Of a stretch of 64,000 nt of DNA, positions 25,236 to 36,261 are shown in pieces. This stretch comes from Datnioides undecimradiatus (taxonomy: Eukaryota; Chordata; Actinopteri; Lobotiformes; Datnioididae). The notes beneath the pieces are model-generated. The model searched no databases. It was given only the letters and a program-made list of their open reading frames with translations, and was not told the origin of the DNA. A program made the translations under genes and the position numbers. The stretch is from NCBI GenBank assembly GCA_008933995.1, contig WARS01000071.1:847501-911500 (forward strand), given 5' to 3'. Position 1 is the first letter of the stretch, and the number at the start of each line of letters is the position of its first letter.

Positions 25236-26906
25236 ACCAGGAAAGGTCTCAGCCTGTCTCTGCTGATATGGAAGCCCCACTGGGACATTTCCATATTCTT
25301 GTTTTTCTTTCTGCTTTTCAGTTGAACCAGAGAGCGAGAGAGAAGGAGGGAAGGAGGGAAGGAGGGAAGGAGGCAAGAGACATTAAAAGGATTCAAAAGG
25401 AGAGATGAGGAGATAAGAGAGGATTCAGGGACAGAGGAGGAACGCTGAGAGGAGACAGGGAGCAGATGAGGAGTTAAGGAGTCAGATGAAGTGGACAGCA
25501 GTGGAGGAGGGAGGTCAGTGAGCTGAACTGGGAGGAAATTACAGCTCAAGTGTTCAGACGACTGAACTGAGACCAGCTCACAAACAAACCAGTCAGACCA
25601 GCAGAGAAACCAGTCTGACCGGTTCAGACCAGTTCACTTAAAACAGCAGATTTAAAGTTTTAAATGGAACCAGTCTGAGCATCACACAACCATTACAACC
25701 AGTCTGACATGTAATGAGCCACTCAGACAAACCAGTTCAAACACGACCAGTGAGGAACCAATCAAATCAAACCGGTTAGATCATAGACTGAATTGTCTGA
25801 CCAGGCAAAACCAGCCTGGACCACATGACAGACCACTGGAACCAGTTCAGACCACAATAATACCTGAGAGACCAGCATGACCGGTCCAGACCAAACTGGT
25901 GGTCAAATGATTTTGCAGGATACCTTGTAATCAGTAGATTAAAGGAGTCTGAAGGCCTCCTGCTGCAGTCTGGACCCTGAAACAGAACCAGGAAGCCGGA
26001 CCTGCAGAGGGGCGATGTGGATCCCCTCAGCTGGACCCTCGCTAACCCTCCAGCACCGCTCAGTATTCACAGTTCAGTGATCTGTGCTCATTATCGCTGC
26101 TTAGAAACCAACAAAATACACAACGCCCAGAGCAGGCGCTTTGTGAAAATGTGCAGTTACATCACGGCTCCACTCCCACACGCCCGCGTTTCCACCACAC
26201 GCCTGTCAGACGACACCGAGGTGAGGTCGCCTTCGCTAAGAACCAACTGAACCGATCTGAACAGACAAACAGAGAAACACGATGAAATGAAACTGTGTTT
26301 AAAGAAACAGAGCTGCCACGATGAGTTAAAACAGGATCTGTGTGCTGATCAGTGTGTGTGTGTGCTGATCAGTGTGTGTGCTGATCAGTGTGTGTGTGCT
26401 GATCAGTGTGTGTGTGTGCTGATCAGTGTGTGTGTGCTGATCAGTGTGTGTGTGCTGATCAGTGTGTGTGCTGGGATTGTTAGAACTGTGATTTACTGAC
26501 TCTCAGTTGTGCAGTAGTTGTGCAGGTGATTGTTACGATATTTACTGTAAGAGAGGCTTAGCTAATGCAGGCTAGCATGATGCTATAGGTGGCTGCTACT
26601 CATTTCAGTTTATTCATGAGTGTGTAATACCGTAAAATCATTTCATTCATTCATGTAATTTTCTGTTGCACTGACTTGTTTCTTTCTATGCTAAACTGAA
26701 AAGGCGCAACATTAGCTTACAGTGGACTTTGCACATAATTGATACAGTGTGTGTTTGTAATGTTAGCAAACATGCTAATCAGTTTGGGTTAACGGCTAAC
26801 AGGTTTGCTAAAAAGCTGATTAAAGGATCAAGTATGACTTTTCTGTTGAGACAAGGAGAAACAAAAATCAGCCGTTCACAGACCAGATGACCTCCAGTGA
26901 GACAGC

Positions 26907-26947
<41 letters not shown>

Positions 26948-27076
26948 AACATGGCCTCCATGTACACGACCTGAAAGTCATAACACAGACCAGATGTGGA
27001 GGGACCCTGGAGAGAGACAGGAATTTGAAGGAGACCCCTGACTATTGTTTGTGTTGTGTGTCATCACTGGATAAAT

Positions 27077-27131
<55 letters not shown>

Positions 27132-30100
27132 GATATTAAACTTTCAGCCATGTTGTTAATTCTCTGGTAACTTTGCAGGAGTTCTGTCCAGTGAGACGTG
27201 AACAGTGATCATGTGACCAGCACAACCCGTATTTAGCTAACCTCATTAGCTAAGGGGGCACCAGGGGGCGGGGCTTATGAACTGTGCAATAGTGGCGCTC
27301 TGTGACACAGGAAAAGCTATTTAGATATTTATTATTTAAATAAGTTCTAAGTCAACATAATGAGCTGCTGTCACGATTTATATCTCTCTGCTGCATCAGG
27401 TTCATGATCTGCGTGTTCTGTTCATTTCCACCAACTGTTTCCTGCACTGTCACGCTGCAGATGCTGTTGTTGAACTGAATGAGTTGAATGATGCTGAGTC
27501 ACTGCTCTTCAGTCAGGGAGCCCTGCGGTCAGACATGATCTGGCTGTTTGTTGCAGTCAGACATAAATAAACATCAGCAAACAGAATCAGGACAAACATC
27601 ATAATCCACACTGAAGATTTAACCACATGTGTTTGTGTCTGTCAGTGCTTGGTTCTCCTCTCCTGCTAAACAATATGGAGGAAAACCACAGGACTACAGC
27701 AGCTGCATGTATCTAAAGATGGCCGACACGACAGCGTCGCTACAGCCAAAACACCTGTATCCCCCTGGTGTCTGGCTACAGTGCAGCTTATAAGTCCCGC
27801 CCCCTGGTGTCTGGCTACAGTGCAGCTTATAAGTCCCGCCCCCTGGTGTCTGGCTGCAGTACAGCTCATAAGCCCCGCCCCCGGTGTCTGGCTGCAGTAC
27901 AGCTCATAAGCCCCGCCCCCTGATGTCTGGCTGCAGTACAGCTCATAAGCCCCGCCCCCTCCATGTCAGCAGATGGTTCCTCATCTTAGCTCGTTCTCAT
28001 CACACTGATGTTTGTTCAACTGATCATTTCTCTGATGTTGTGAAAAGGGGCGTGACCGCATGATTGACAGCTAAAGTGGGTGGGACCTTGATACAGCAGC
28101 TTCACGCCCCTGTGCACTAATGCACAGACGCCAAATGAAGTCACCAGAGCAAGATGGAGGTGCTTGAATCTGGGATATTTAGACTTCCTGTTTGACACAG
28201 GAAGCAGATATGCAGCGGCCATCTTTGTGTATGATACTAATTACAGATTAGCTTATAGCAGCTGTAGCTCCTCCACAGTCAAACAGTTTAGAACTTAACT
28301 TTTATTGTACTAGAATTTAAAACTAAGATGAAAACATCAACCTGCAGCAGTTAGATCTTCCAAAAGAAGTCGCACCTGTGAGACTCAAGTCACCTGAGAG
28401 CCAAACATCTTCTGCGACGCTGAGGCAACAGTCCTTATGATTAGATTCCTTTATTAGTCCCACACCGGGGAAATGAACCGATCTCCACAGGTCGCTGGGT
28501 CACCAGCTTCAGGCTCTGACCGACAAAAGACTTTTCATAAAGACGTTTCATCCGTTTCAGACAAGGAAATGACTGTGAGGTTCAGCCCCCGGGCATGATG
28601 GGAGGAAGGAAATGCGTACATACCTCTGACGGATGGGCAGGCGGAGCGGTCAGGCTGTGGTCGGGGTCACAGGTCATGACATCGTATATGTGGGAACAAA
28701 CGCTGCCTGGAACGGAATCGGTGTCATACACTCCTCTGGTTCTGACAGGAAACACGAGTGAAAGACGGTCGTGATTGATGCCAGGGTCAAACACAACATG
28801 TTCATTATAAGTCAACACGTTCCTTCACTTCCTGTCTTTAACTCATAAACATCATCTCTGTGTCATCAGAAATAATCCAAATAAGGGATTCTGCTGACTC
28901 AGCTGAACTCGAGACCCGCGGTGAATACGGACGCATAAAACATGTTACATAACGACGATGAACCATCCTGCTCGAGTTATTTACAGGCCGTAAAAATATA
29001 ATAATTCAAAAGCAGCTCCATAATAAAACGAGGGCTCTAATTAAAAGCAGGTTTATACAGCAGGGATATAAAAACTGTCACAACTTCCTGTTTGAGCACA
29101 CGCTACCAAGCCAACACCTGATCGGGATTCACGTGGAGTCGGCCATGTTTTACTGAATAAAGATTCTGTTTTTAGTCTTCAACAAATAATCAAATCAGGA
29201 TTTCTTCCCTGAGCATGTTTGTTTTTCTGCTCAGTGTGAAGAAAAGACAACACGAGATGATTCATGACTGGAAACACCATGAAACTCTGAAGCCGCTTCA
29301 GAGGTCTGGGGTTAATTTATATCAATCAGCTGGAGCCTGGAGATGCTGCATTCAGTTACAGTCTGGAACTTCGGATTGTTAGGGTCTCTGAGTCAGGAGC
29401 AACTGTTAAAGAGCAACAACAGAGCAACTTATTAGCTTTCAATGCTGTAAAAACACAGATTAGTTCTTTACAATTCACAATCAGCAGCTGTCACATGCTG
29501 CCATCCAGCCAAAAAACAGTGCCCAGCTGTTAGGATCAGAGCTAAGCTTCATCAGTTAGCTAGCTAGCAGCAGCATGCTACGTGGGTGTGTCTTCAGGTG
29601 TTGGTCACCTCAAACCCTGTTGAGGTGGAGAACACCTGAACCTTGAGGCTCATCATCCAACTCTGAATCACTGGAGCTCTCCATGTTTGTTCTGACTCCG
29701 CCCACTTTTCAAACGGGCCAATCAGATTCCTAGCTTACAGCAGGACTGAAATGGTAGTTTAGCTTAAAGGTAAAATCACACATCTGTGGATCATCACACA
29801 GTCCCGCATGTGAAAAGAGTGTTTTCATGCAGGATCGAGTCTCTCAGAGTCAAGAGCTGGTTCAGAAAATACGTTTTCAGGCATTTCAGACCACATACCA
29901 AATACCTGCAAGAATAGTTAGCATGCTAACATGCTAAATTAAGACAGGGAACATGGCAATCAACAAACCTGCTAAAAACCCAAATGTTAGCCAATGTTCT
30001 CACTGTGAGTAAAGGAGCTTGCTGATGTTAGCATTTAGCTTAGCAAAGAATCAAGAGGGACATGTTGTAGTATGTCTGTAAGTTTCACTGCTTCTCTGCA

Positions 30101-33100
30101 GAAATGGGACTCGAATCTGAAGTTGATCGCTGAGGGCTACGCTGCTAAGTGTATCTGGAACCACAACCCAGAGCTGGAGGACACCGGAGAAAACCTGTTC
30201 GCCGGCACCGGACCTCTGGACCTCCGAGAGGCTCTGGAGAAATGGTTTCTGGGTGAGTCTGATCGTCAAAGATTACATTTAACGCTTTAAAGCAGATGGA
30301 CACAGTTAGCGAACATCAGGTGAAGACAAGAGAGCCAAACATCTCACTCAGGAGGTGGTGGAGCCCAAACCAGAGCTAAAGAGGAGTAAATATTCATCCA
30401 GGGGACACAAACAACACGCATACCCTGTGTAACATAATACCTTTAATGACGGATGAATCAGTTTCAGTGTCCTGGTCCATCAGTTTTTCGATCTAGATGA
30501 AACCGCGCCCACTCCCCTGCAACCGAAGCCTCAACGTTCCTGTGGGAACCACAGCAGCCTGGAGAGTATCCATGGCTTTACAGCTGATCAGACCGCAGTG
30601 AAACAAGAATTTATTTGGAGTAGATTAAAGAATTAATGTTTTGCCGGTTTCTGCTGTCGACTCATGGGAAACGATCAGCGTGAGTCGAGCAGACCGGAGA
30701 CCGGGTGCAGCTCTGTTCACTGGGAGGCTGCTAACAAGCTAACACAGTTATTAGCTGCTAACAGTTAGCTCCTTCAGGCTTTTCACACAGAAAATATGAT
30801 CAGACTGTGTCAGTGCTAAATGCGTTTGAGTTTGGAGTTTGTATGACATCACCTAATGAGCTAATGGTAGCCTGCTAGCATCTGTGGTACAAACAACCTG
30901 CATGCACTACAAATGTGTACAGCTCTGAACTACTTCACCTTCACTGCTTCAGTTTTATGTAATGTAATGTAATGTAATGTAACTGACTCCTGCAGAACAT
31001 CTGGACTTCGACTACCAAAACAACAGCTGTGATGAAGACAAGATGTGTGGTCACTACACGCAGGTCAGACACACACACATATTTAAACACACACACTAGT
31101 TTAACTCTGGACTGCATTTAAACTCTGTGTGTGTGTGTTTCAGATGGTGTGGGCAGACACACACAGAGTCGGCTGTGCCTTCCACCTCTGCAACAACATG
31201 GAGGGACTCGACTGGGAGAGAGTCTCCTTCCTCGTCTGCAACTACTACCCAGCGTCAGTACTACTGCTACTGCTACTACTGCTACTGCTACTGCTGCTGC
31301 TACTACTGCTACTGCTACTGCTACTGCTACTACTGCTACTGCTACTGCTGCTGCTACTGCATGTACTTCTACTCCTGCAAATACAACTATTACTACTGCA
31401 ACTACTACCACTGCTACTAGTACTACTATTTCTACTACTGCAGCTACTACCACAGTACTATTACTACTACCATAAACCTACTGCTCATACAGTACCAGTA
31501 CTACTGTGACTACTACATGACTAATTAAACTACTGCTGCAGTACTTCTACTAACACCTTGACTGAACCTACAGTACAGTGGCTTCTACAGTAGTACTATT
31601 ACCACTGTAATACTACCAGTTATTTACTACTAATACTACCAAATTGCTACAGCTGCAGCCAATACTACTATTAAAACTGGTACTGCTGGTACTCCTGTGG
31701 TACTTGTACTATTGTAACTGCAACTTTTACTATTGCAACTTTTAACTGTTCCCAGTACTGTTACTGCTACAACTACCTCTGTTTCTACTGCTTTCTGTTT
31801 CTTGTATTACTGCAGTACTATGATATCACTGCCTGTGCTCTTTCTGCTTCTGCTCCTACCTTCCCATGCTCCTGCTGCAACTATGAGTCTAGCAGGTACT
31901 ATTACTACCAGTACTGCATGTGCACAGTACTTACTGCTGCTGTTGTACAGCTATTGTTTCTAGTACTATTAATACTATTCCAAGTACTCCTGTAGTGATT
32001 AGTACTAACTGAACTACTACAGTTAAGGTTACATTACTTCTGTTTCTGCTGCTACAGCTGCTGATACTTGTGGTAATTATCAGTCCTGTGTGCTACTGCT
32101 GGACCATGAGCGCCCCCTGGTGGACGGGATGAACACAGTGTTTCTGTGTATAAAAATGAATTTATTGTTTATTTTATTCATTTTTATTTATTGTTTAACT
32201 TGTTTTAATAAAGTGTTTAATTCGTACTCCTCCCAGTCACAGTTCATCATCATATCTTATAAACTTTATGTGTTTTAAACTGTCTCTTAATGTTTTCTGT
32301 GCTCAGAGGGAACTACGAGGACGAGCGGCCGTATGTTGAAGGTGACTGGTGCTCGCGCTGCCCCGAGAACCTGCAGAAATGTGAAAACAACCTCTGTGGT
32401 ACGACCCACTGCTCCTCCTGCTCCTCCTCCTCCTGCTGCTCCACTTCCTGCTCCTCCTGCTCCTGCTCCTCCTCCTGCTGCTCCTCCTCCTCCTCCTGCT
32501 GCTCCTCCTCCTCCTCCTGCTGCTCCTCCTGCTCCTGCTCCTCCCCCTGCTGCTCCTCCTCCTGCTCCTGCTCCTCCTCCTGCTCTTCCCCCTGCTGCTC
32601 CTCCTCCTGCTCCTCCTCCTCCTGCTCCTGCTCCTCCTCCTGCTCTTCCCCCTGCTGCTCCTCCTCCTCCTCCTGCTGCTCCTCCTGCTCCTGCTCCTCC
32701 TCCTGCTGCTCTTCCTCCTCCTGCTGCTCCACTTCCTGCTCCTCCTGCTCCTCCTTCAGTCTCCTGTTATGTATCATTCCAGCTGCCGTGGACAAACATG
32801 TTGTTGTTTACTTTGTTGTTGTTGCTCTGTTGCTTCCATCAGTGAGACACCGTCCATGTTTACAGCACATTTATATGAAAACGATAGAAAACAAACCGAA
32901 AAAGCACAAATTCCTAACAACTGAAGTGATTTAGCTCCGATTTATTCTGAGTCACCCGTCAGTAAATACGTCCGAACATCGACTCGGTCCAGCTCCTCAA
33001 CATGAGGACCTGAGCTGCAGCCTTAACAGAGATGAGAGGGTTATAACGAGAGGTCTGTCTTCTTCTGTGGTGTGTTTTCTAGTTGCTGACACAGTGGAGG

Positions 33101-33591
33101 AGGAGGAGGACGATGAAGCGGATGAGGGAGAGAGAGAGAGCGACAGAGGGGAGGAGATGATTGTTCCTCCCTCCGCCACAGCCGATGCTCCCCTGCAGCC
33201 TGCAGAGACGGAGAACGACATGGTGGTTCCTCCTCCTGCAACAACTGACGCTCCCGTCCGGCCCACGACCACCACTGCTCCCAGCACTACCACCAGCTCC
33301 CCACGGGAGTGTGAGGACACGCCACCTCCTGCCACCCCCCCCGCCCCAAGCACCAAGCCCCCACACACCCCATCTATTACACTGGAAAAGGAGGAGATGG
33401 TTGAAGTCACGGTGAAGGTGGTGGAGGAGGAGAACAGGAAGGAAACTGCAGACAAGGTGGAGGGAAAGAGCGGGAGAGACGTACTAAGGAGAACATTCCT
33501 GAACATCACAATGACGAGGAACGCTGGCTCAGCATCTCCTCCGTCTCTCCTGTTAGCCTGTCTGACTGCCGCCCTGACTCTGAGGCTGTGA
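18834..33591 (+). CDS. pi16: Peptidase inhibitor 16-like CAP-superfamily protein
   Basis: Exons 18834-19127, 30102-30252, 30996-31063, 31144-31253, 32307-32398 and 33083-33591 join in phase to 407 residues. Residues 51-64 (LWAWLLLGALVVPG) form the signal core. The CAP domain follows (~69-212): ELHNHYRGQVSP, GENLF, CAP1 motif GHYTQMVWAD (167-176) and CAP2 motif LVCNYYPAGNY. A Cys-rich segment CSRCPENLQKCENNLC comes next. The last exon encodes an acidic, Pro/Thr-rich stalk with one NIT sequon and a final hydrophobic stretch (LLLACLTAALTLRL), as expected for a GPI signal. Human PI16 has the same order: secreted CAP domain, long stalk, GPI anchor. Family knowledge: PI16 marks fibroblasts and restrains cardiomyocyte growth; the ligand in fish is unknown. 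Odd points: about 50 residues precede the signal core, and intron 1 is 11 kb. A sister CAP gene is less likely because of the stalk and tail. Confidence 0.88.
20541..20784. mobile_element. Hairpin MITE-like element, copy 3 (pi16 intron 1)
   Basis: It starts CACCAGACTCCAGTGAC and ends TTAATGGAGTTTGGT, with the shared CAGTCATTTTGGCTCACA / AGCTAAAATCG inner arms. It is somewhat more diverged at its right end than copies 1 and 2. Confidence 0.75.
22690..23000. repeat. ATGCTAACATGCTAAC palindromic repeat patch
   Basis: Repeated ATGCTAAC, TTAGCATG and AGCATTAGCAA words occur here. Similar patches occur near 12420, 26560, 26760, 29915, 30030, 41250 and 55155. Confidence 0.6.
25196..25233 (+). repeat. 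(GT)n microsatellite
   Basis: An uninterrupted GT run. GGAAGGAGGGAAGGAGG sequence follows at 25346-25372. Confidence 0.9.
25560..25910 (+). repeat. Degenerate ACCAGTCTGACC repeat block
   Basis: ACCAGTCTGACC, CCAGTTCAGACC and CAAACCAGTCAGACC variants recur every 15-40 bases. It resembles the block at 8340-8960. Confidence 0.6.
26341..26472 (+). repeat. Minisatellite GCTGATCAGTGTGTGTGT
   Basis: Seven to eight units of GCTGATCAGTGTGTGT with varying GT length. It is the same core as the 14461-15092 array, with A in place of G after GATC. Confidence 0.92.
26908..27130 (+). repeat. Opposed (GT)n and (CA)n microsatellites
   Basis: (GT)n lies at 26909-26944 and (CA)n at 27078-27129, about 130 bases apart in inverted relation. 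Confidence 0.92.
27716..28105. repeat. Dispersed element with ~40-bp tandem repeats, copy A
   Basis: Four to five tandem units contain CCCCGCCCCCTGGTGTCTGG and a CAGTACAGCTCATAAG segment. They are followed by a unique flank starting CCATGTCAGCAGATGGTTCC. The same units and the same flank recur at 60828-61272, so the array moved or duplicated together with its flank. Confidence 0.85.
30955..30981 (+). repeat. (TGTAA)n pentanucleotide beside a pi16 exon
   Basis: Five copies of TGTAA lie just before the acceptor of the pi16 exon beginning at 30996. Confidence 0.85.
31256..32075 (+). repeat. (TACTGC/TACTAC)n array filling pi16 intron 4
   Basis: A TAC/TGC trinucleotide array starts within about six bases of the 5' splice site at 31253. 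It is nearly perfect to ~31370 and decays into TACTACTAC/AGTACT words until about 32075. The period of three keeps all frames open. Confidence 0.9.
32404..32757 (+). repeat. (CTCCTG)n array in pi16 intron 5
   Basis: About 350 bp of CTCCTG, CTCCTC and CTGCTC units starts roughly ten bases after the donor of the exon ending at 32398. Cys/Ser-rich, Pro/Ala-rich and Glu/Gln-rich frames of 160-214 codons come from this array and are not exons. Confidence 0.93.
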
Positions 33592-33620
33592 GGAGGAGGA
33601 GGAGGAGGAGGAGGAGCAGG
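33592..33620 (+). repeat. (GGA)n directly after the pi16 stop codon
   Basis: Nine or so GGA triplets begin right after the TGA, in the presumed 3' UTR. Confidence 0.85.
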
Positions 33621-33846
33621 GAGTGACAGCAGAGGAGTCAGTAAGTTCACCTCACCACTCCTGCGTCGACTGCACATCACCTTGTTAATCTGCCCCCGGT
33701 AACAAACAGCCCCCCCACACAGAATAATATGGGTCAATTAATAATTCACACTCGTCAGAAGAAACAGCTGCTGTTCTCACATCTGCACGTTGTCTGGGCC
33801 GAGATCTGGGTCAAGTCCTGGGTGCACAGCCCGCTTCGACCTGCCT

Positions 33847-34267
33847 GCAGCACAGACACGCACAGACACACACAGACACGCACAGACACACACAGACACG
33901 CACACAGACACGCACAGACACGCACAGACACACACAGACACGCACAGATACACACAGACACACACACAGACACGCACACAGACACGCACAGACATGCACA
34001 CAGACACACACAGACACGCACAGACACACACAGACACGCACAGACACACACAGACACGCACACAGACACGCACAGACACACACAGACACGCACAGATACA
34101 CACAGACACACACACAGACACGCACACAGACACGCACAGACATGCACAGATACACACAGACATGCACAGACACACACAGACACGCACAGACACACAGACA
34201 CGCACACAGACACGCATACAGACACGCACAGACACACACACGGACACACACAGACACGCACAGACAC
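33847..34267 (+). repeat. Minisatellite of ACACAGACACGC units
   Basis: About 420 bp of CACAGACACGCACAGACACA units with occasional ATACAC and ATGCAC variants. It lies 250 bp after the pi16 stop and ends 50 bp before a foldback element. Confidence 0.93.
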
Positions 34268-34317
34268 GTGGAGCTTCCAGCAGGAAACCAACAGGAATGT
34301 TCAGAGGTGCTGCACAC

Positions 34318-34958
34318 TGTTAGCTTAGCTTAGCATAAAGACTGGAAGCAGAGGGAAACTGCTAGCCTGGCTCTGTCTGCTTCAAAAATACCCCTGGAGA
34401 CACAGCTGAAGTGAACAAACAGATAAAACGCTGTGCTTCAGTCAGAAAGTGTAAAGGTGATGTTTGATTGTGTTGTTGTCATGGTAACAGGAATAAAACC
34501 CTGGTTAACACCGTGCAACAGTCGCCGTTTGGTTTGGTTTAGGTAGATTATTCAGTGCATTACATTAGCTTTACAATGAGTTTGACACGTCATATTAAAT
34601 GTTATTTGACATCCAAAGCAAAGAAGATGCACGCAGCCACCAGGAGGCGGTGCAGGTATTATGTCGGCCATCTTTGCACACGTACAGTCTATGGTCAGCG
34701 AGCAAGTGTGGTTGACATTGATGGGACGCCATCTTGGATCATCTTGCTCTTTACATCTCAGTTGTTTGCAACAGTCTGCAAAGCTGCATTTTCTACCTGT
34801 CCATGCATAGCCCCGCCTACTAAGCTCTGATTGGTCGATTGTTTCTTCAAATGCAGGAAGCAGACAGTTGTCCCTGAACTCCAAACCTGCATCCGAGCTC
34901 TGAACCCAGGCTAGCTGTTTCCCCTCACTTCCAGTCTTTGTGCTAAGCTATGCTAATC
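34318..34958. mobile_element. Foldback element with ~50-bp inverted ends
   Basis: The left end (TTAGCTTAGCTTAGCATAAA, then GACTGGAAGCAGAGGGAAAC and GCTAGCCTGG) is the inverse complement of the right end (CCAGGCTAGCTG ... CAGTCTTTGTGCTAAGCTATGCTAA). The core is ~540 bp with no complete gene. I recognise the ends as a very common teleost repeat. Related partial copies lie at 54325-54510 and 55588-55910. Confidence 0.8.
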
Positions 34959-35580
34959 AAAGCCTGCATCTTAGTTTGAGCTGTGCAACCTCTTCCTCAC
35001 ACCTGCCGGGTGAGAGCAGGTAAACAGCTGACTGTCGGGCATCAGGTCTGAAAGGTCAAAGGTCACACGTCCCCGTCTGCACAGTTTCAGTGTTTTACAG
35101 TGTGTCGGGAGGTTCAGTCGTGCTAACTGTCCGTAACACCACCGCAGCCTTTCAGACTCATCCTGTTAATCACAGACGCAGTTTCTTGTTCGTGGCTTTA
35201 AATTGTTTCTCAGACTCGCAGAGTTCTTCACAGTCGTCAGGGCAATGCCGGCGATGGCGAAGAAAACACACGGCGCCATCTCATGTCGTGGCAGAGCCAG
35301 AGGCAGAGCGGCGGGAGGGGCGGCGCCTCCATCGTGTTTGTGTCTTTTCGCGTTCAGTAAACGCAGGAGAAACGATCGTTGCGTCTGAGCGACGACTCTG
35401 CTTCGACTTGTTTCACTTCATATATATCTACTGAGCTTCATTTACTCTCAGACTGGAACTGGACAGAGTCTCTTAATACCTGACGTTTCTGTGTTTCACT
35501 GTCCTAGACGACAGGAAATGACCATAACTTTGTGTAGTTACTTTAGCAAAGATGTGCTGTAAATGTCTGTATATAAGATT

Positions 35581-35586
35581 AATAAA
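35581..35586 (+). terminator. Candidate polyadenylation signal AATAAA (possibly pi16)
   Basis: AATAAA is followed by a second ATAAAA and then a GTTGTTTTTG downstream element. If used by pi16, the 3' UTR would be about 2 kb and include the minisatellite and foldback element. A nearer AATAAA lies at 34492-34497. Confidence 0.4.
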
Positions 35587-35599
35587 GAAATAAAACCTC

Positions 35600-36216
35600 C
35601 GTTGTTTTTGACAGCGTGTGCGAGTGTTTCTGTTCCTCTCTGCGCTCAGATCAGTCGACTCTGATCCTTCATGATCAAACTGTCTGAAGATCAGCAGTGA
35701 GTCAGGATCTCTGCTGCTCCCAGGTCAGTGTGGCTGCAGCAGCTGAGGCTCTGTATCTGAGATGCATTCCTGTGCTCACCAGGTCAGTGCTGCAGCTGGT
35801 GACGGTGCAGAGGAGACGCACTTCACTGACATTCACACGTTAAAATTAAGTATTTTGTCTCTGAGACATGATGAAGTGATTTCAGTTGCAAAGTGCATGA
35901 GACCTGCTCGATGATCCTCTGATCCAAAGAGGAAAAAAGAGAATAAATGAATAAAATGATGTTTTTTTCTCAAAACAACAGCATAACTGTGCTAATATGA
36001 GGAGAAATCAGGTTGGGGGGGCAGCAGGAGGAGGAGGGGGAGGAGGAGGAGGTGGAGGAGGAGCAGCGGCGCAGACGTTGAGGTTCAGGCTGAAAGACCG
36101 AGGATTAAAAGTTTAAAGAGGTGAAAACAGAAAAATGCAAAAGTGGAGGAGCTGAAATATTCATCGCTAACAGCTCCGACTGCTCGCAGGCTGTTCCTGC
36201 TGCGTTTAGCTGCAAC

Positions 36217-36261
<45 letters not shown>

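Larger units (their letters stand above)
19128..30101 (+). other. pi16 intron 1 (11 kb), no nested gene recognised
   Basis: The donor is CTG|gtaaga and the acceptor ctctgcag|AAATGG, both phase 0. The intron holds a hairpin element at 20541-20784, microsatellites, an ACCAGT-rich repeat, the 26.3-kb minisatellite, and a dispersed element at 27716-28105. Open frames up to 203 codons on either strand are repeat-driven or lack recognisable domains. Confidence 0.75.

Noticed and set aside
24938..25549. 203-codon minus-strand ORF
   Set aside because: Contains a poly-Thr-His tract from the (GT)n array and Ser/Pro/Leu low complexity; no domain.
27765..27965. Regular ~40-bp repeats that might suggest a CRISPR array
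   Set aside because: Units are directly contiguous with no unique spacers, in a vertebrate-type genome; it is a minisatellite.
31129..31509. Long Leu-rich, Thr/Ala-rich and Tyr/Cys-rich ORFs running on from the pi16 exon
   Set aside because: Read-through of the exon ending at 31253 into the TAC/TGC array; the correct splice to 32307 restores the CAP2 motif.
32290..32934. Cys/Ser-rich 214-codon ORF and Glu/Gln-rich antisense
   Set aside because: Intronic CTCCTG array; the real exon ends at 32398.
33729..34328. Several 150-200-codon Thr-His-Arg and Val-Cys ORFs
   Set aside because: All derive from the ACACAGACACGC minisatellite.
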